DNA from: Rhizobiaceae bacterium
Lineage (GTDB): Bacteria > Pseudomonadota > Alphaproteobacteria > Rhizobiales > Rhizobiaceae
Assembly: GCA_013214695.1 (NCBI GenBank)
Contig: JABSRX010000075.1
Coordinates: forward strand, 1 to 56,805
Direction: 5' to 3'
Length of the DNA: 56,805 nt
The notes under the pieces were generated by a model. The model was given only the letters and a program-made list of their open reading frames with translations. It had not been told where the DNA came from and ran no database searches. Made by a program: the position numbers and the translations under genes. Shown piece after piece: positions 23,094 through 32,071 of the stretch (position 1 is its first letter; every line of letters begins with the position of its first letter).

Positions 23094-25388
23094 ATGGCCT
23101 TGCTCAAAAATCTACAGGAAGTCTATTCCAAGCCGGACGGTTCCGATGCCAGTGATCTGACCTTTGAAGATCTGGAGCAGCTGGTGGAAGGGGATGACTC
23201 GCGCCAACCCGTACAAACGGGTGGCGATAGAGGCGATGCCGCCGTCGCCGCCGTCGCCGCCGCGCCGGCATCGCAGCCGCGGCAGAGGCACCGCAAACGC
23301 GCCCGGTCGCGGTCCAAACATTCGCTGATGGCCCGCTTGAAGGGTGCCCTTGTCCGTCCCTTCTGGGGCAGTGCCGCCGATGAAATCGCCAATCTGCGCA
23401 AGCGTAATGAGCGCCTGGCGGATCGTTTGGAATCGCTGGAAGACAGATCTTGGGAAGTGCGCGAAAGCGAGGAAATTCACCGCAGCATCTCAGCCATTCT
23501 CGGCGATCTCGTGCTGCACCGCAGCGGCGGCGAGGGCGGTGGCTATGTGCTGTTCAGCAACGCCATTTGCGACCGCTATTTCGATGATCAGGTGCCACCG
23601 CCGGAACCCGAATCCAGCGCCAGCAAGATTGCCGCTTTTCCCGACAACGACATTACCGCCGCCGCAGACATCACCCATTCCCGCGACATCGAAGTGGAAA
23701 CGCTGCTGGGACGTCGCTGGTTCCGTTGGACCGATTTCCCGGTGCGTGATCCGCAAACCGGTCAGGTGGCCATTCGTTCCGTCGCCAGGGACATCACCCA
23801 GCAGAAGACCAGCGAGCAGGAAATCCTCGCTGCCCTTTCGCGGGCCGAACAGGCAAACGCTGCCAAGTCGCGCTTCCTCGCCATGGTCAGCCACGAAATC
23901 CGCACCCCGTTGAACGGCATTATCGGCATGGCCGGTCTGATGCGCGACAGCCAGCTGGCGCCGGACCAGAAGAGCTATGTCGACGCGATCTCCAGTTCCG
24001 GCGACACGCTGCTCAACCTGATTGAAGACCTGCTGGACACAGCCCGCATCGAAAGCGGTCAGATCGAGCTCGCGCCGCGCGCCTGTGATCTGCGCCCGCT
24101 GGTAGAGGGCGTCGCCGAGTTGTTGGCGCCGGTTGCTCAGGAAAAAGGCCTGGAGCTTGCCAGCTTCGTTGATCCGACCATCCCGCCAAGCCTGCTGGCT
24201 GATTCAGGGCGGTTGCGCCAGGTGCTGCTCAATCTCGCCGGCAATGCCGTCAAATTCACCAAGACCGGCGGTGTCGGCATCGAAGTCACACACCAAGCTG
24301 ACATCAACGATGACGACGGCGACAGCGGCGGAGCAGTTCTAACATTCGCGGTGCGCGACAGCGGACCCGGTCTTGCCGAGGCGGACCAGCAACGCATTTT
24401 TGAAGAATTCGTCCAGACCGACGAAGGCGCCACCCGCGAACATGGTGGTGCCGGCCTTGGACTGGCGATCAGCAAGAACCTGGTGGAGCTGATGGGCGGC
24501 CGCATCGGCGTTACCAGCCGGTTGGGGCGCGGCACCACTTTCGAATTCACGGTGCGGCTCGACCAGCCGGATGAGGATGTGGCCGACGCCCGTCCGCCTG
24601 TTCAGTTGGATCAGAAGGTTGCCGTCATTTTGAACCGCAACCCGGCGCGTCAGGCGCTGGTCCTCTCGCTGCGGGCGCTTGGTGCCCGGGTCAGCACTTT
24701 CGATTCCGCCCAGGCCTTCCAGATCAACGATCAGCTCGATCCGGTATTCGATGCCGTCATCGCCCCGTTTGTTGACTGGAACATCAAGGACATGCTGCCG
24801 TTCCGCGATGCTCTTGTGAAAGGCGGCCGCCTGATCAATATCTCCGACGTCACCGTCACCGCGGCCAATCCGACCAACAGCAAGCTGGAAATCAACGCCT
24901 GGCTGACCCGTCCGGTGCGCCAACAGACCCTGGTTCGGGTGCTGTCCAATCAGATGAAACTGCATCCCTCCTGGCAGCGCGATGATGATGAAACTCCTGA
25001 CGGCATCCCGGCCCTGGACATCCTGCTGGCGGAGGACAATCCGATCAACGCTCTGCTGGCGCAGTCATTGCTGAGCAAGATGGGTCATCAGGTCACCCAT
25101 GTGGAAAACGGCCAGCTGGCCTTGGAACAGCTGCACCAGAAGCAATTCGATCTGCTGTTGCTGGACCTGCACATGCCGGTCATGGATGGACTGACCACAC
25201 TGGAAAAGATGCGCACAGAACTCGACGACGCCAACCGCACACCCGTGGTTGTACTCAGCGCCGACGGACAGGAAGACGTGCGCGAGGCGGCGCTCAATCT
25301 CGGCGCGGTGGACTTTCTCATCAAGCCGATCGATCCGCAGAACCTCTCAGAGACCCTGCAATCCCACGCCAAGTCCGCGACCGCCTGA
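23094..25388 (+). CDS. Soluble hybrid histidine kinase with degenerate and intact receivers
   Basis: A 764-residue kinase with no evident membrane helix. The order is a basic, low-complexity N-terminus (to about 85), a short coiled coil (IANLRKRNERLADRLESL), a PAS-like domain, a dimerisation domain with H-box VSHEIRTPLNG (His267), an ATPase domain (NLAGNAVKF, GAGLGLAIS), then two receivers. The first, about residues 500-615, lacks the phospho-accepting Asp (FDAVIAPFV) and looks like a pseudo-receiver. The second is complete, with acidic LLAEDNP, Asp691 in LLDLHMP and a terminal IKP. I chose the ATG at 23094; the frame opens at a TTG three codons earlier. It lies 115 bases ahead of the OlsB-like gene on the same strand. 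Signal and target are unknown. Confidence 0.9.
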   Translation: MALLKNLQEVYSKPDGSDASDLTFEDLEQLVEGDDSRQPVQTGGDRGDAAVAAVAAAPASQPRQRHRKRARSRSKHSLMARLKGALVRPFWGSAADEIANLRKRNERLADRLESLEDRSWEVRESEEIHRSISAILGDLVLHRSGGEGGGYVLFSNAICDRYFDDQVPPPEPESSASKIAAFPDNDITAAADITHSRDIEVETLLGRRWFRWTDFPVRDPQTGQVAIRSVARDITQQKTSEQEILAALSRAEQANAAKSRFLAMVSHEIRTPLNGIIGMAGLMRDSQLAPDQKSYVDAISSSGDTLLNLIEDLLDTARIESGQIELAPRACDLRPLVEGVAELLAPVAQEKGLELASFVDPTIPPSLLADSGRLRQVLLNLAGNAVKFTKTGGVGIEVTHQADINDDDGDSGGAVLTFAVRDSGPGLAEADQQRIFEEFVQTDEGATREHGGAGLGLAISKNLVELMGGRIGVTSRLGRGTTFEFTVRLDQPDEDVADARPPVQLDQKVAVILNRNPARQALVLSLRALGARVSTFDSAQAFQINDQLDPVFDAVIAPFVDWNIKDMLPFRDALVKGGRLINISDVTVTAANPTNSKLEINAWLTRPVRQQTLVRVLSNQMKLHPSWQRDDDETPDGIPALDILLAEDNPINALLAQSLLSKMGHQVTHVENGQLALEQLHQKQFDLLLLDLHMPVMDGLTTLEKMRTELDDANRTPVVVLSADGQEDVREAALNLGAVDFLIKPIDPQNLSETLQSHAKSATA
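23221..23270 (+). repeat. GCCGTC/GCC trinucleotide-rich tract
   Basis: A short imperfect repeat of GCC, GTC and GAT triplets in the N-terminal coding part of the hybrid kinase, giving GDRGDAAVAAVAAAPA. It resembles tracts in three other genes of this window. Confidence 0.5.
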
Positions 25389-25503
25389 CGCGGTTTTTCC
25401 GGACGATTGAATTCCCGGCAGCCGCAAAGCATAATGCCGCCGCTGTCTCACAACTGTCACCCAATGGTGGTTTTAGGGTGAGGCAAACGGGTGGTGAAAA
25501 TCG

Positions 25504-26361
25504 ATGACGTCAGAACTCTTTTCAAAATTCGAGCGCCGCGGATCCAAGCTGGACCCGAACGCGCCGATCCTCGGCGCCATTGGCAGTTTGCAAACCCGCC
25601 TGGCCCGCAGCAAAGCTGAAATTCGCGCCGCACAACACCTGCGATACGAGGTGTTCTTCAACGAGATGGGCGCCCGTGCCAAGACCGCAAATAAGCTGTT
25701 GAAGCGCGACAAGGATTTCTACGACAGATTTTGCGACCACCTTCTGGTCATCGATACCAAGAACGGCGACGAGCGCATTGTCGGCACCTATCGCATGATG
25801 CGTCAGTCGCAGGCCGAGCAGGCGGGGGGGTTCTATTCCCAGTCGGAATACGACCTGGCACCGCTTTTGGGCCATCACGCGGAGGCGCGGCTGCTCGAAC
25901 TGGGCCGCTCCTGCATTCTGCCGGAATACCGCAACAAGCGCACCATGGAACTGCTGTGGCACGGCACCTGGGCTCATGCGGTGGCCCACAAGATCGACAT
26001 CATGTTTGGCTGCGCCTCATTTGACGGCACCGAGCCCGAGACCTTCCAACAGGCGCTTTCCTGGCTTGGTGAAAACGCCTCTCTCGACGCGGTCGAGAAC
26101 TGTCAGCCGAAAACCGCGGACTGCATCAACCTGGCAGAAATTGCGCGCGACGAGACCGCCCCAACCGATCTGCGCAAGGCGATGGGGCAAATGCCGCCCC
26201 TGATCAAAGGCTACCTGCGGCTGGGGGCCAAAATCGCCTCTCACGCGGTGGTTGATCGCCAGTTTGGCACCACCGACGTGTTGGTTGTGCTGAAGGTCGA
26301 TCAGATCAATCCGCGCTATCTGGCGCATTTCGGGGTCGATGCCTCCAGATTTGCCGCCTGA
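25504..26361 (+). CDS. olsB: OlsB-like ornithine-acyl-ACP N-acyltransferase
   Basis: A 285-residue GNAT-fold acyltransferase matching OlsB, which transfers a 3-hydroxyacyl chain from acyl-ACP to ornithine in the first step of ornithine-lipid synthesis. Landmarks are AAQHLRYEVFFNEMGA near the N-terminus, CDHLLVIDT, the VGTYRMMRQ strand, LLELGRSCILPEYRNKRTMELLW, and a late LIKGYLRLGAKI. The ATG follows GGTGGTGA at good spacing. The partner OlsA, which adds the second chain, is not adjacent, unlike in some rhizobia. Ornithine lipids are phosphorus-free membrane lipids often induced by phosphate starvation; no Pho box was recognised upstream. Confidence 0.85.
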   Translation: MTSELFSKFERRGSKLDPNAPILGAIGSLQTRLARSKAEIRAAQHLRYEVFFNEMGARAKTANKLLKRDKDFYDRFCDHLLVIDTKNGDERIVGTYRMMRQSQAEQAGGFYSQSEYDLAPLLGHHAEARLLELGRSCILPEYRNKRTMELLWHGTWAHAVAHKIDIMFGCASFDGTEPETFQQALSWLGENASLDAVENCQPKTADCINLAEIARDETAPTDLRKAMGQMPPLIKGYLRLGAKIASHAVVDRQFGTTDVLVVLKVDQINPRYLAHFGVDASRFAA

Positions 26362-26498
26362 TCGGGCGAACGACGACGAGAATCCGCAAAACATCCACAG
26401 ATCGTCAGCGCTGAAACCGCCGTTTGACCGCTCTGCAATGGCGAGTCTCTTTGCCGGCTGCTAGGATCAGGCATTGAGCTTCAGTCCACGCGTTGTCC

Positions 26499-29162
26499 AT
26501 GTCCAATCAGCCCACCCCAATGATGGCGCAGTATATCGAGATCAAGGCGACTTATCCCGATGCATTGCTGTTCTATCGCATGGGCGATTTTTACGAGCTG
26601 TTTTTCGGCGACGCGGAAACCGCCTCGCGGGCGCTCGGCATCGCCCTGACCAAGCGCGGCAAACATCTTGGCGAAGACATCCCCATGTGCGGCGTACCGG
26701 TGCACGCCTCCGACGACTATCTGCAGCGCCTCATCGCGCTGGGCTATCGGGTGGCCGTTTGCGAACAGGTTGAAGATCCCGCCGAAGCCAAAAAACGTGG
26801 CTCCAAGGCGGTGGTCAAACGCGACGTCACCCGCCTCGTCACACCGGGCACCATCACCGAAGACAATCTGCTGGAACCCGGCAACGCCAATGTGCTGGCC
26901 ACCCTCGCCCGCGTCCGCGGCGGCGACGGCGGGGCTGGCGGTGACCAGTTTGCCCTCGCGGCAATCGATATCTCGACCGGCGCCTTTAACCTGGCTCAGT
27001 CGTCACAGGCGCATCTGTCGGCAGACATCGCCCGGCTGGCGCCCAAGGAACTGGTCGTGCCGGACCGGCTGTTTGACGAAGACGACTTCCGCATGCTGTT
27101 CGAAACGCTCAATTGCGTCGTCCAGCCCCAGCCTTCGACGATGTTCGATTCAACCCGCGCGGCGCAGAACATACAGCAGTTTTACGGCGTCTCGACGCTG
27201 GATGGTTTTGGCACGTTTTCCCGCGCGGAACTGGCGGCCATCAACGCGGCGATTGCCTATGTCGAAAAGACCCAGATCGGTGAGCGGCCGCCCCTGGCCA
27301 GGCCAACACGCAATGAATCGGCGCAGGTGCTCTATATCGATGCCGCCACACGGGCCAATCTGGAACTCACCCAGACCCTCTCAGGCGGCACCGATGGATC
27401 GCTGCTGAAAACCATTGACCGCACCGTGTCCGGCAGCGGCGCACGGCTGCTGGCCCAGCATCTCTCCAACCCGCTGACCCAGGTTGATGCCATCGTTGCC
27501 CGCCACGACGCGGTGGCGTTTCTGCTGCTGCAGGAAGATCTGCGCGAGCAACTGCGCACGGCGTTAAAATCCCTGCCGGACCTGCTCCGCGCCCTGTCGC
27601 GCCTGTCGCTGAACCGGGGCGGGCCACGGGATCTTGTCGCGATCCAGCGTGCTTTGGCCACTGCCGATAGTCTGCGGGTGCTCATCAAACAACTGGGCGT
27701 CGAATTGCCGGAAAACCTCCAGCTCGGCCTGTCCTGCCTGGAGCACTATCCGCAAGAACTGGCCACCTTCCTTGCCGAACTGCTCGACGACGAAGTGCCA
27801 CTGCTGGCCCGGGACGGTAATTTTGTCCGCGCAGGCTTTGATGCGGATCTCGACGAACAGCGCCAGCTCAGCAACGAAAGCAAGCGCGTGATCGCCGGGC
27901 TGCAGGCCAGCTATTCAGACGAAACTCAAGTCAAGAACCTGAAAATCCGCCACAACAATGTGCTCGGCTATTTCATCGAGGTTACTGCGCTGAACGCAGC
28001 GGCGCTGGAGGCCGACAAAGAACGCTTCATCCATCGCCAAACCATGGCCAACGCGATGCGCTTCACGACGACCGAACTGGCCGAGCTGGAAAGCAAGATC
28101 GCCAATGCCGCCGGCAAGGCGCTGCAGCTGGAACTGGGCCATTTCGAAGCCGCCCGCGACCGCATCTTGCGCGAAACCCAAAGACTGCAGGCAATTGCCT
28201 GGGCGATTGCCGAAATGGATGTCGCAGCAGCGCTCGCCGAATTGGCCCAGGAACAGGGCTATGTGCGCCCGACGATGGACGATTCACTGGCCTTCCAGGT
28301 GATTGCCGGGCGCCATCCGGTGGTTGAACAGGCCCTGCGCAAACAGGGCGCCAATCCGTTTGTCGCCAATGACTGCGCCATTGGTGGCGATAAGAGCGGC
28401 AAGCTGTGGTTGCTGACCGGTCCCAATATGGGTGGTAAGTCGACCTTCCTGCGCCAGAACGCGCTGATGGTCATTCTGGCTCAGATGGGCTCCTTCGTGC
28501 CAGCAGGCAGCGCTCATATCGGCATTGTCGATCGGCTGTTTTCCCGCGTCGGCGCCGCCGATGATCTGGCCCGCGGCCGCTCCACCTTCATGGTCGAGAT
28601 GGTGGAAACGGCGGCAATCCTCAATCAAGCCGGATCGCGTTCGCTGGTCATTCTCGATGAAATCGGCCGCGGCACGGCGACCTTCGATGGATTGTCGATT
28701 GCCTGGGCGACGCTGGAACATCTGCACGAAATCAATTGCTGCCGCACCCTGTTCGCCACCCATTATCACGAGCTGACGGCGCTCTCCCAACCACTGGACC
28801 GGCTGTCCAATGTGACCATGAGCGTCAAGGAATGGGACGGCAATGTGGTGTTCCTGCACGAGGTGGTCGAAGGCACGGCCGACCGGTCCTACGGGATTCA
28901 GGTGGCCCGGCTGGCCGGACTGCCGGACAAGGTGGTCCAGCGGGCCCGCGGCGTTCTCGATCAGCTGGAAAACCAGAACCGCGAGCGGCCGGCCAGCACC
29001 CTGATCGATGATCTGCCGTTGTTTTCAGCCGTGCAAACCCCGAGCCCGCAGGTGGACGCCACGGCGTCGAAACTGCAGGAAAAGCTCGATGCCATTTCAC
29101 CCGATGAACTGACACCGCGCGAAGCGTTGGAATTGCTCTACGAGTTGAAGTCGGACCAGTAG
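26499..29162 (+). CDS. mutS: DNA mismatch repair protein MutS
   Basis: A 887-residue mismatch-recognition ATPase. The mismatch-binding Phe-x-Glu motif is present as FYEL in MGDFYELFF near residue 33, and the ATPase has [32 protein letters not shown] and FATHYHEL. The helix-turn-helix dimerisation end is present (LSPREALE-like [10 protein letters not shown]). The frame opens at a TTG two codons earlier, but the ATG at 26499 matches the family start. A small Gly/Asp-rich insertion (GGDGGAGGD) interrupts the connector domain near residue 143. No mutL lies nearby. The gene ends four bases from convergent deoC. Confidence 0.97.
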   Translation: MSNQPTPMMAQYIEIKATYPDALLFYRMGDFYELFFGDAETASRALGIALTKRGKHLGEDIPMCGVPVHASDDYLQRLIALGYRVAVCEQVEDPAEAKKRGSKAVVKRDVTRLVTPGTITEDNLLEPGNANVLATLARVRGGDGGAGGDQFALAAIDISTGAFNLAQSSQAHLSADIARLAPKELVVPDRLFDEDDFRMLFETLNCVVQPQPSTMFDSTRAAQNIQQFYGVSTLDGFGTFSRAELAAINAAIAYVEKTQIGERPPLARPTRNESAQVLYIDAATRANLELTQTLSGGTDGSLLKTIDRTVSGSGARLLAQHLSNPLTQVDAIVARHDAVAFLLLQEDLREQLRTALKSLPDLLRALSRLSLNRGGPRDLVAIQRALATADSLRVLIKQLGVELPENLQLGLSCLEHYPQELATFLAELLDDEVPLLARDGNFVRAGFDADLDEQRQLSNESKRVIAGLQASYSDETQVKNLKIRHNNVLGYFIEVTALNAAALEADKERFIHRQTMANAMRFTTTELAELESKIANAAGKALQLELGHFEAARDRILRETQRLQAIAWAIAEMDVAAALAELAQEQGYVRPTMDDSLAFQVIAGRHPVVEQALRKQGANPFVANDCAIGGDKSGKLWLLTGPNMGGKSTFLRQNALMVILAQMGSFVPAGSAHIGIVDRLFSRVGAADDLARGRSTFMVEMVETAAILNQAGSRSLVILDEIGRGTATFDGLSIAWATLEHLHEINCCRTLFATHYHELTALSQPLDRLSNVTMSVKEWDGNVVFLHEVVEGTADRSYGIQVARLAGLPDKVVQRARGVLDQLENQNRERPASTLIDDLPLFSAVQTPSPQVDATASKLQEKLDAISPDELTPREALELLYELKSDQ
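26914..26946 (+). repeat. Gly/Asp-coding GGC-rich tract in mutS
   Basis: A 33-base GGC/GAC-rich stretch coding for GGDGGAGGD inside the connector domain of MutS, at a place where the protein is normally a plain loop. It resembles tracts in addB, the hydantoinase subunit and the hybrid kinase. Confidence 0.45.
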
Positions 29163-29166
29163 CCCT

Positions 29167-29937
29167 TCAGTAGCCTTTTGAGGGCGCGGCCGTGGTGCCG
29201 TCCAGCGCCGCCAGCAGGTCGCCCAACACGCTTGATGCGCCGAAGCGGAAAGTCTTTGACGTCGCCCAGTCCGGTCCGAGGATCCGGTCGGCCAGATCCA
29301 GATAGGCCCCGCAATCTTCGGTGGTCTTGATGCCGCCCGCCGGTTTGAAGCCGACGGGTTTGCCGGAATCGGCGATCGCCTGAAGCATGATCTCGGCCGA
29401 TTCAAGGGTGGCATTGACCGCGACCTTGCCGGTCGAGGTCTTGATGAAATCAGCCCCCGCGTCCATCGCCAGGTCACTGGCTTGGCGGATCAGCTTGGCG
29501 TCTTTCAACTCGCCGGTCTCCAGAATTGTCTTCAACAGCGCCTTGCCGGAAGTTGCATCGCGGATTGCCTTCACCATCGCCACAACCGCGTCGGTGTCTC
29601 CAGCCAGCAAGGCGCCATAGGGGATCACCAGATCGATCTCATCGGCGCCGTCCGCGACCGCCTGCAGCGTGTCGGCGGTCACCTGCGCCACACTGTCCGC
29701 GCCGCCGGGAAAGTTCACAACGGTGGCAATCGGTATGCCGGTGCCGACCAGCTGCTGCTTGGCATGGGCAATCAGCCGCGGCCAGATGCAGATCGCCGCC
29801 ACCGGACCAAATTGGGTTTGCGCCCGGGCACACAATTCATCGATCGCCGCCTCATTGCTGTCGTCGTTCAGATCGGTCAGATCGACCAGACCCAGCGCCC
29901 GTTGGGCAATCGCCTTACGTTGTTCAGCCGACATCAC
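29167..29937 (-). CDS. deoC: Deoxyribose-phosphate aldolase
   Basis: A 256-residue class I aldolase that splits 2-deoxyribose-5-phosphate into acetaldehyde and glyceraldehyde-3-phosphate, the last step of deoxynucleoside breakdown. The Schiff-base lysine lies in FIKTSTGK, with VVNFPGGAD, EIDLVIPYG and FKPAGGIKT around the barrel. It overlaps the phosphorylase gene by four bases and is the last gene of the nucleoside operon. Phosphopentomutase, which would link the two steps, is not in the window. Confidence 0.95.
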   Translation of the reverse strand: MMSAEQRKAIAQRALGLVDLTDLNDDSNEAAIDELCARAQTQFGPVAAICIWPRLIAHAKQQLVGTGIPIATVVNFPGGADSVAQVTADTLQAVADGADEIDLVIPYGALLAGDTDAVVAMVKAIRDATSGKALLKTILETGELKDAKLIRQASDLAMDAGADFIKTSTGKVAVNATLESAEIMLQAIADSGKPVGFKPAGGIKTTEDCGAYLDLADRILGPDWATSKTFRFGASSVLGDLLAALDGTTAAPSKGY

Positions 29938-30716
29938 AGGCCATCCTTCAATGCGGCGTTCAACAGCCGGGCGATCTTTTCACCGCCTTGCGGCGCCACG
30001 TCCTTGGTCTCAGTGTGGGATAGTTCCGCACCGGTCATGCCCGCCGCATAATTGGTGATGATCGAGAAGGCCGCCACTTCCATATCGAAGAAGCGGGCCA
30101 GAATAACCTCCGGCACAGTCGACATGCCCACAGCATCGGCGCCCATCTTGCGGGCCATCTTGATCTCCGCCGGGGTTTCGAAACTGGGGCCGGAAAACCA
30201 CATATAGACACCGCGATGCAGATCGATGTTCAGCGCCTTGGCATGACGGCGGAACGTCTTGCGCAGGCGTTTGTCATAAGCCGTTGTCAGGCCGACAAAG
30301 CGCTTGTCGGTGGGTTCGCCGAACAGCGGGTTGGTGCCGGAAAAATTGATGTGGTCCTTGATCTGCATGATCGATCCCGGACCCATGTCGGGATTTGTCG
30401 AACCGGCGGAATTGGTCAGGATCAGGCGATTGACGCCGGCATCCTTCAGCGCGGCCAGGGGCGCGCGCATCGCCGCCGGATCGCCCTCTTCGTAATAATG
30501 CACCCGGCCGGAGAAAACGACCACCTTGTGCCCGGCCAACGTGCCGGCAATGACTTCGGCACTGTGGCCCGAGACCTTGCTGACCGGAAACCCATCAATG
30601 TCTGAAAACGCGGTGCGGCTTTCCACCTCCACCGCGTCGACGACACCACCCAACCCAGAGCCCAGCACCAGCGCCGTCTCCGGCTGAAATCCATTCAAGG
30701 CCGCTTTGAAATCCAT
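29934..30716 (-). CDS. Purine nucleoside phosphorylase (trimeric, PunA-like)
   Basis: A 260-residue purine nucleoside phosphorylase that splits purine (deoxy)nucleosides with phosphate into base and (deoxy)ribose-1-phosphate. The motifs are those of the trimeric PNP/MTAP class: LVLGSGLGG, the FSGRVHYYEEG substrate segment, LTNSAGS and GADAVGMSTVPE. The ATG at 30716 lies one base beyond the cdd stop; an in-frame TTG further up falls inside cdd. The stop overlaps deoC by four bases. Confidence 0.93.
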   Translation of the reverse strand: MDFKAALNGFQPETALVLGSGLGGVVDAVEVESRTAFSDIDGFPVSKVSGHSAEVIAGTLAGHKVVVFSGRVHYYEEGDPAAMRAPLAALKDAGVNRLILTNSAGSTNPDMGPGSIMQIKDHINFSGTNPLFGEPTDKRFVGLTTAYDKRLRKTFRRHAKALNIDLHRGVYMWFSGPSFETPAEIKMARKMGADAVGMSTVPEVILARFFDMEVAAFSIITNYAAGMTGAELSHTETKDVAPQGGEKIARLLNAALKDGL

Positions 30717-30717
30717 C

Positions 30718-31104
30718 TTATTTGTCCAAATCAAAACTCGAGGGGAGCAGGTCCCCCAGTGTTACTGTTTCCACCACACCTTGCTGATTGCACAGGTGAA
30801 CTGGCGTTGCCGGCGCGGCAAATTCGATCAACCGCTGACGGCACCCGCCACAGGGGGTGATGCGGTCCATTTTTTCCGCGACCACTAATATTTCGGTGAT
30901 CCGGTTTTCTCCAGCCATGACCAGATGAGAAATCGCACTGGTCTCGGCGCACCAGCCTTCCGGGTAGGAGGCGTTTTCAATATTGCAGCCGGCAAAGATC
31001 GCGCCGCTGCCGGACAGCAGCGCCGCGCCGACGGGAAAGTTGGAATAAGGCGAATGGCTGTTGGCCATCGCCTCACGCGCTGCGGCGAACAAGGCGTCTT
31101 TCAT
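30718..31104 (-). CDS. cdd: Cytidine deaminase
   Basis: A 128-residue zinc-dependent cytidine/deoxycytidine deaminase that yields uridine or deoxyuridine. The zinc site is complete: CAETSAI (Cys and catalytic Glu) and PCGGCRQ. SPYSNFPVGAAL is the substrate-binding opening. I chose the ATG at 31104, just past the permease stop at 31109; an in-frame upstream start would lie inside the permease gene. It belongs to the uptake and salvage operon. Confidence 0.95.
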   Translation of the reverse strand: MKDALFAAAREAMANSHSPYSNFPVGAALLSGSGAIFAGCNIENASYPEGWCAETSAISHLVMAGENRITEILVVAEKMDRITPCGGCRQRLIEFAAPATPVHLCNQQGVVETVTLGDLLPSSFDLDK

Positions 31105-31108
31105 CGAC

Positions 31109-32071
31109 CTATCTTTCCTTGGTGTAGGGCACCCCACCTGCTTTCGGCGGGATCGCCTTGCCGATGAAGCCGGCCAGCAGGATCACGGTGAGCACATAGG
31201 GCAGCGCCTGCATCAACTGCACGGGCACCACGCCGACGATCGGCAGCGCCACACCCTGATAGCGAATTTCAATTGCCCCCAGGAAACCAAACAGCAGGCA
31301 GGCCCACATGGCAGCGACCGGGCGCCACTTGGCAAAGATCAAAGCCGCCAGCGCGATAAAGCCACGCCCCGCCGTCATGTCCTTCACATAACCGGCCGAC
31401 ACACCGATCGACAGATAGGCACCGGCAATGCCGCACAGGATGCCACAGCAGATCACCGCGCGGTAGCGTGCCCAGGTCACCGAAATGCCCGCCGTATCGA
31501 CCGCTGCCGGGTTCTCACCCACCGCCCGCAGCCGCAGGCCAAACCGGGTGCGGAACAGCACCCACCAAGTGATTGGCACCATGGCGAAAGCAAAATAGGC
31601 GATCAGATTGTGACCGGAAACCAGGTCTTGATAGACCGGGCCGATCACCGGAATGCCCGACAGGGTTTCGGCCAGCGGCAGATCCAGCGGGTTGAAGCGC
31701 GCTTCCGACTGCAATTGCGGGGTACGTCCGCCCTGGTTGAACCAGGCCTGGCCAAGCAGCGCCGACAGCCCCGCCGCCATGAAATTGATGGCCACGCCGG
31801 AGACGATCTGATTGCCCTTATTGGTGATCGAGGCGAAGCCGTGGATCAGCGAAAAGGCGACCGCCACCATGATCCCGGCAAACAGGCCAATCCAGGCCGA
31901 TCCGGTCACCGCGGCGGCGGCGGCAGCGGCGAAGGCGCCGCCCAGCATCTTGCCTTCCAGGCCGATGTCAAAAACCCCGGCGCGTTCCGAATAAAGCCCG
32001 GCCAGACAGGCCAGCAAGAGAGGCACTGCCGAACGCACTGTCAGGTCGAGAAGTTGGATCAGCGTATCCAT
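31109..32071 (-). CDS. Nucleoside ABC transporter permease (NupQ/YufQ-like)
   Basis: A 320-residue inner-membrane permease of the branched-chain/ribose type (BPD_transp_2), with about eight to nine hydrophobic segments. Family landmarks are GVFDIGLEGKMLGGAF near the N-terminus, FSLIHGFASITNKGNQIVSG, and GRGFIALAALIFAKWRP near the end. It pairs with the permease encoded just upstream, whose stop overlaps this start by one base. With cdd, PNP and deoC behind it, nucleoside uptake is likely. The ATPase and the BMP-type lipoprotein normally upstream are missing here. Confidence 0.9.
   Translation of the reverse strand: MDTLIQLLDLTVRSAVPLLLACLAGLYSERAGVFDIGLEGKMLGGAFAAAAAAAVTGSAWIGLFAGIMVAVAFSLIHGFASITNKGNQIVSGVAINFMAAGLSALLGQAWFNQGGRTPQLQSEARFNPLDLPLAETLSGIPVIGPVYQDLVSGHNLIAYFAFAMVPITWWVLFRTRFGLRLRAVGENPAAVDTAGISVTWARYRAVICCGILCGIAGAYLSIGVSAGYVKDMTAGRGFIALAALIFAKWRPVAAMWACLLFGFLGAIEIRYQGVALPIVGVVPVQLMQALPYVLTVILLAGFIGKAIPPKAGGVPYTKER

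Noticed and set aside
23094-23400. Membrane anchor in the hybrid kinase
   Set aside because: The N-terminus is basic and Ala/Pro-rich with no hydrophobic stretch long enough to span a membrane.
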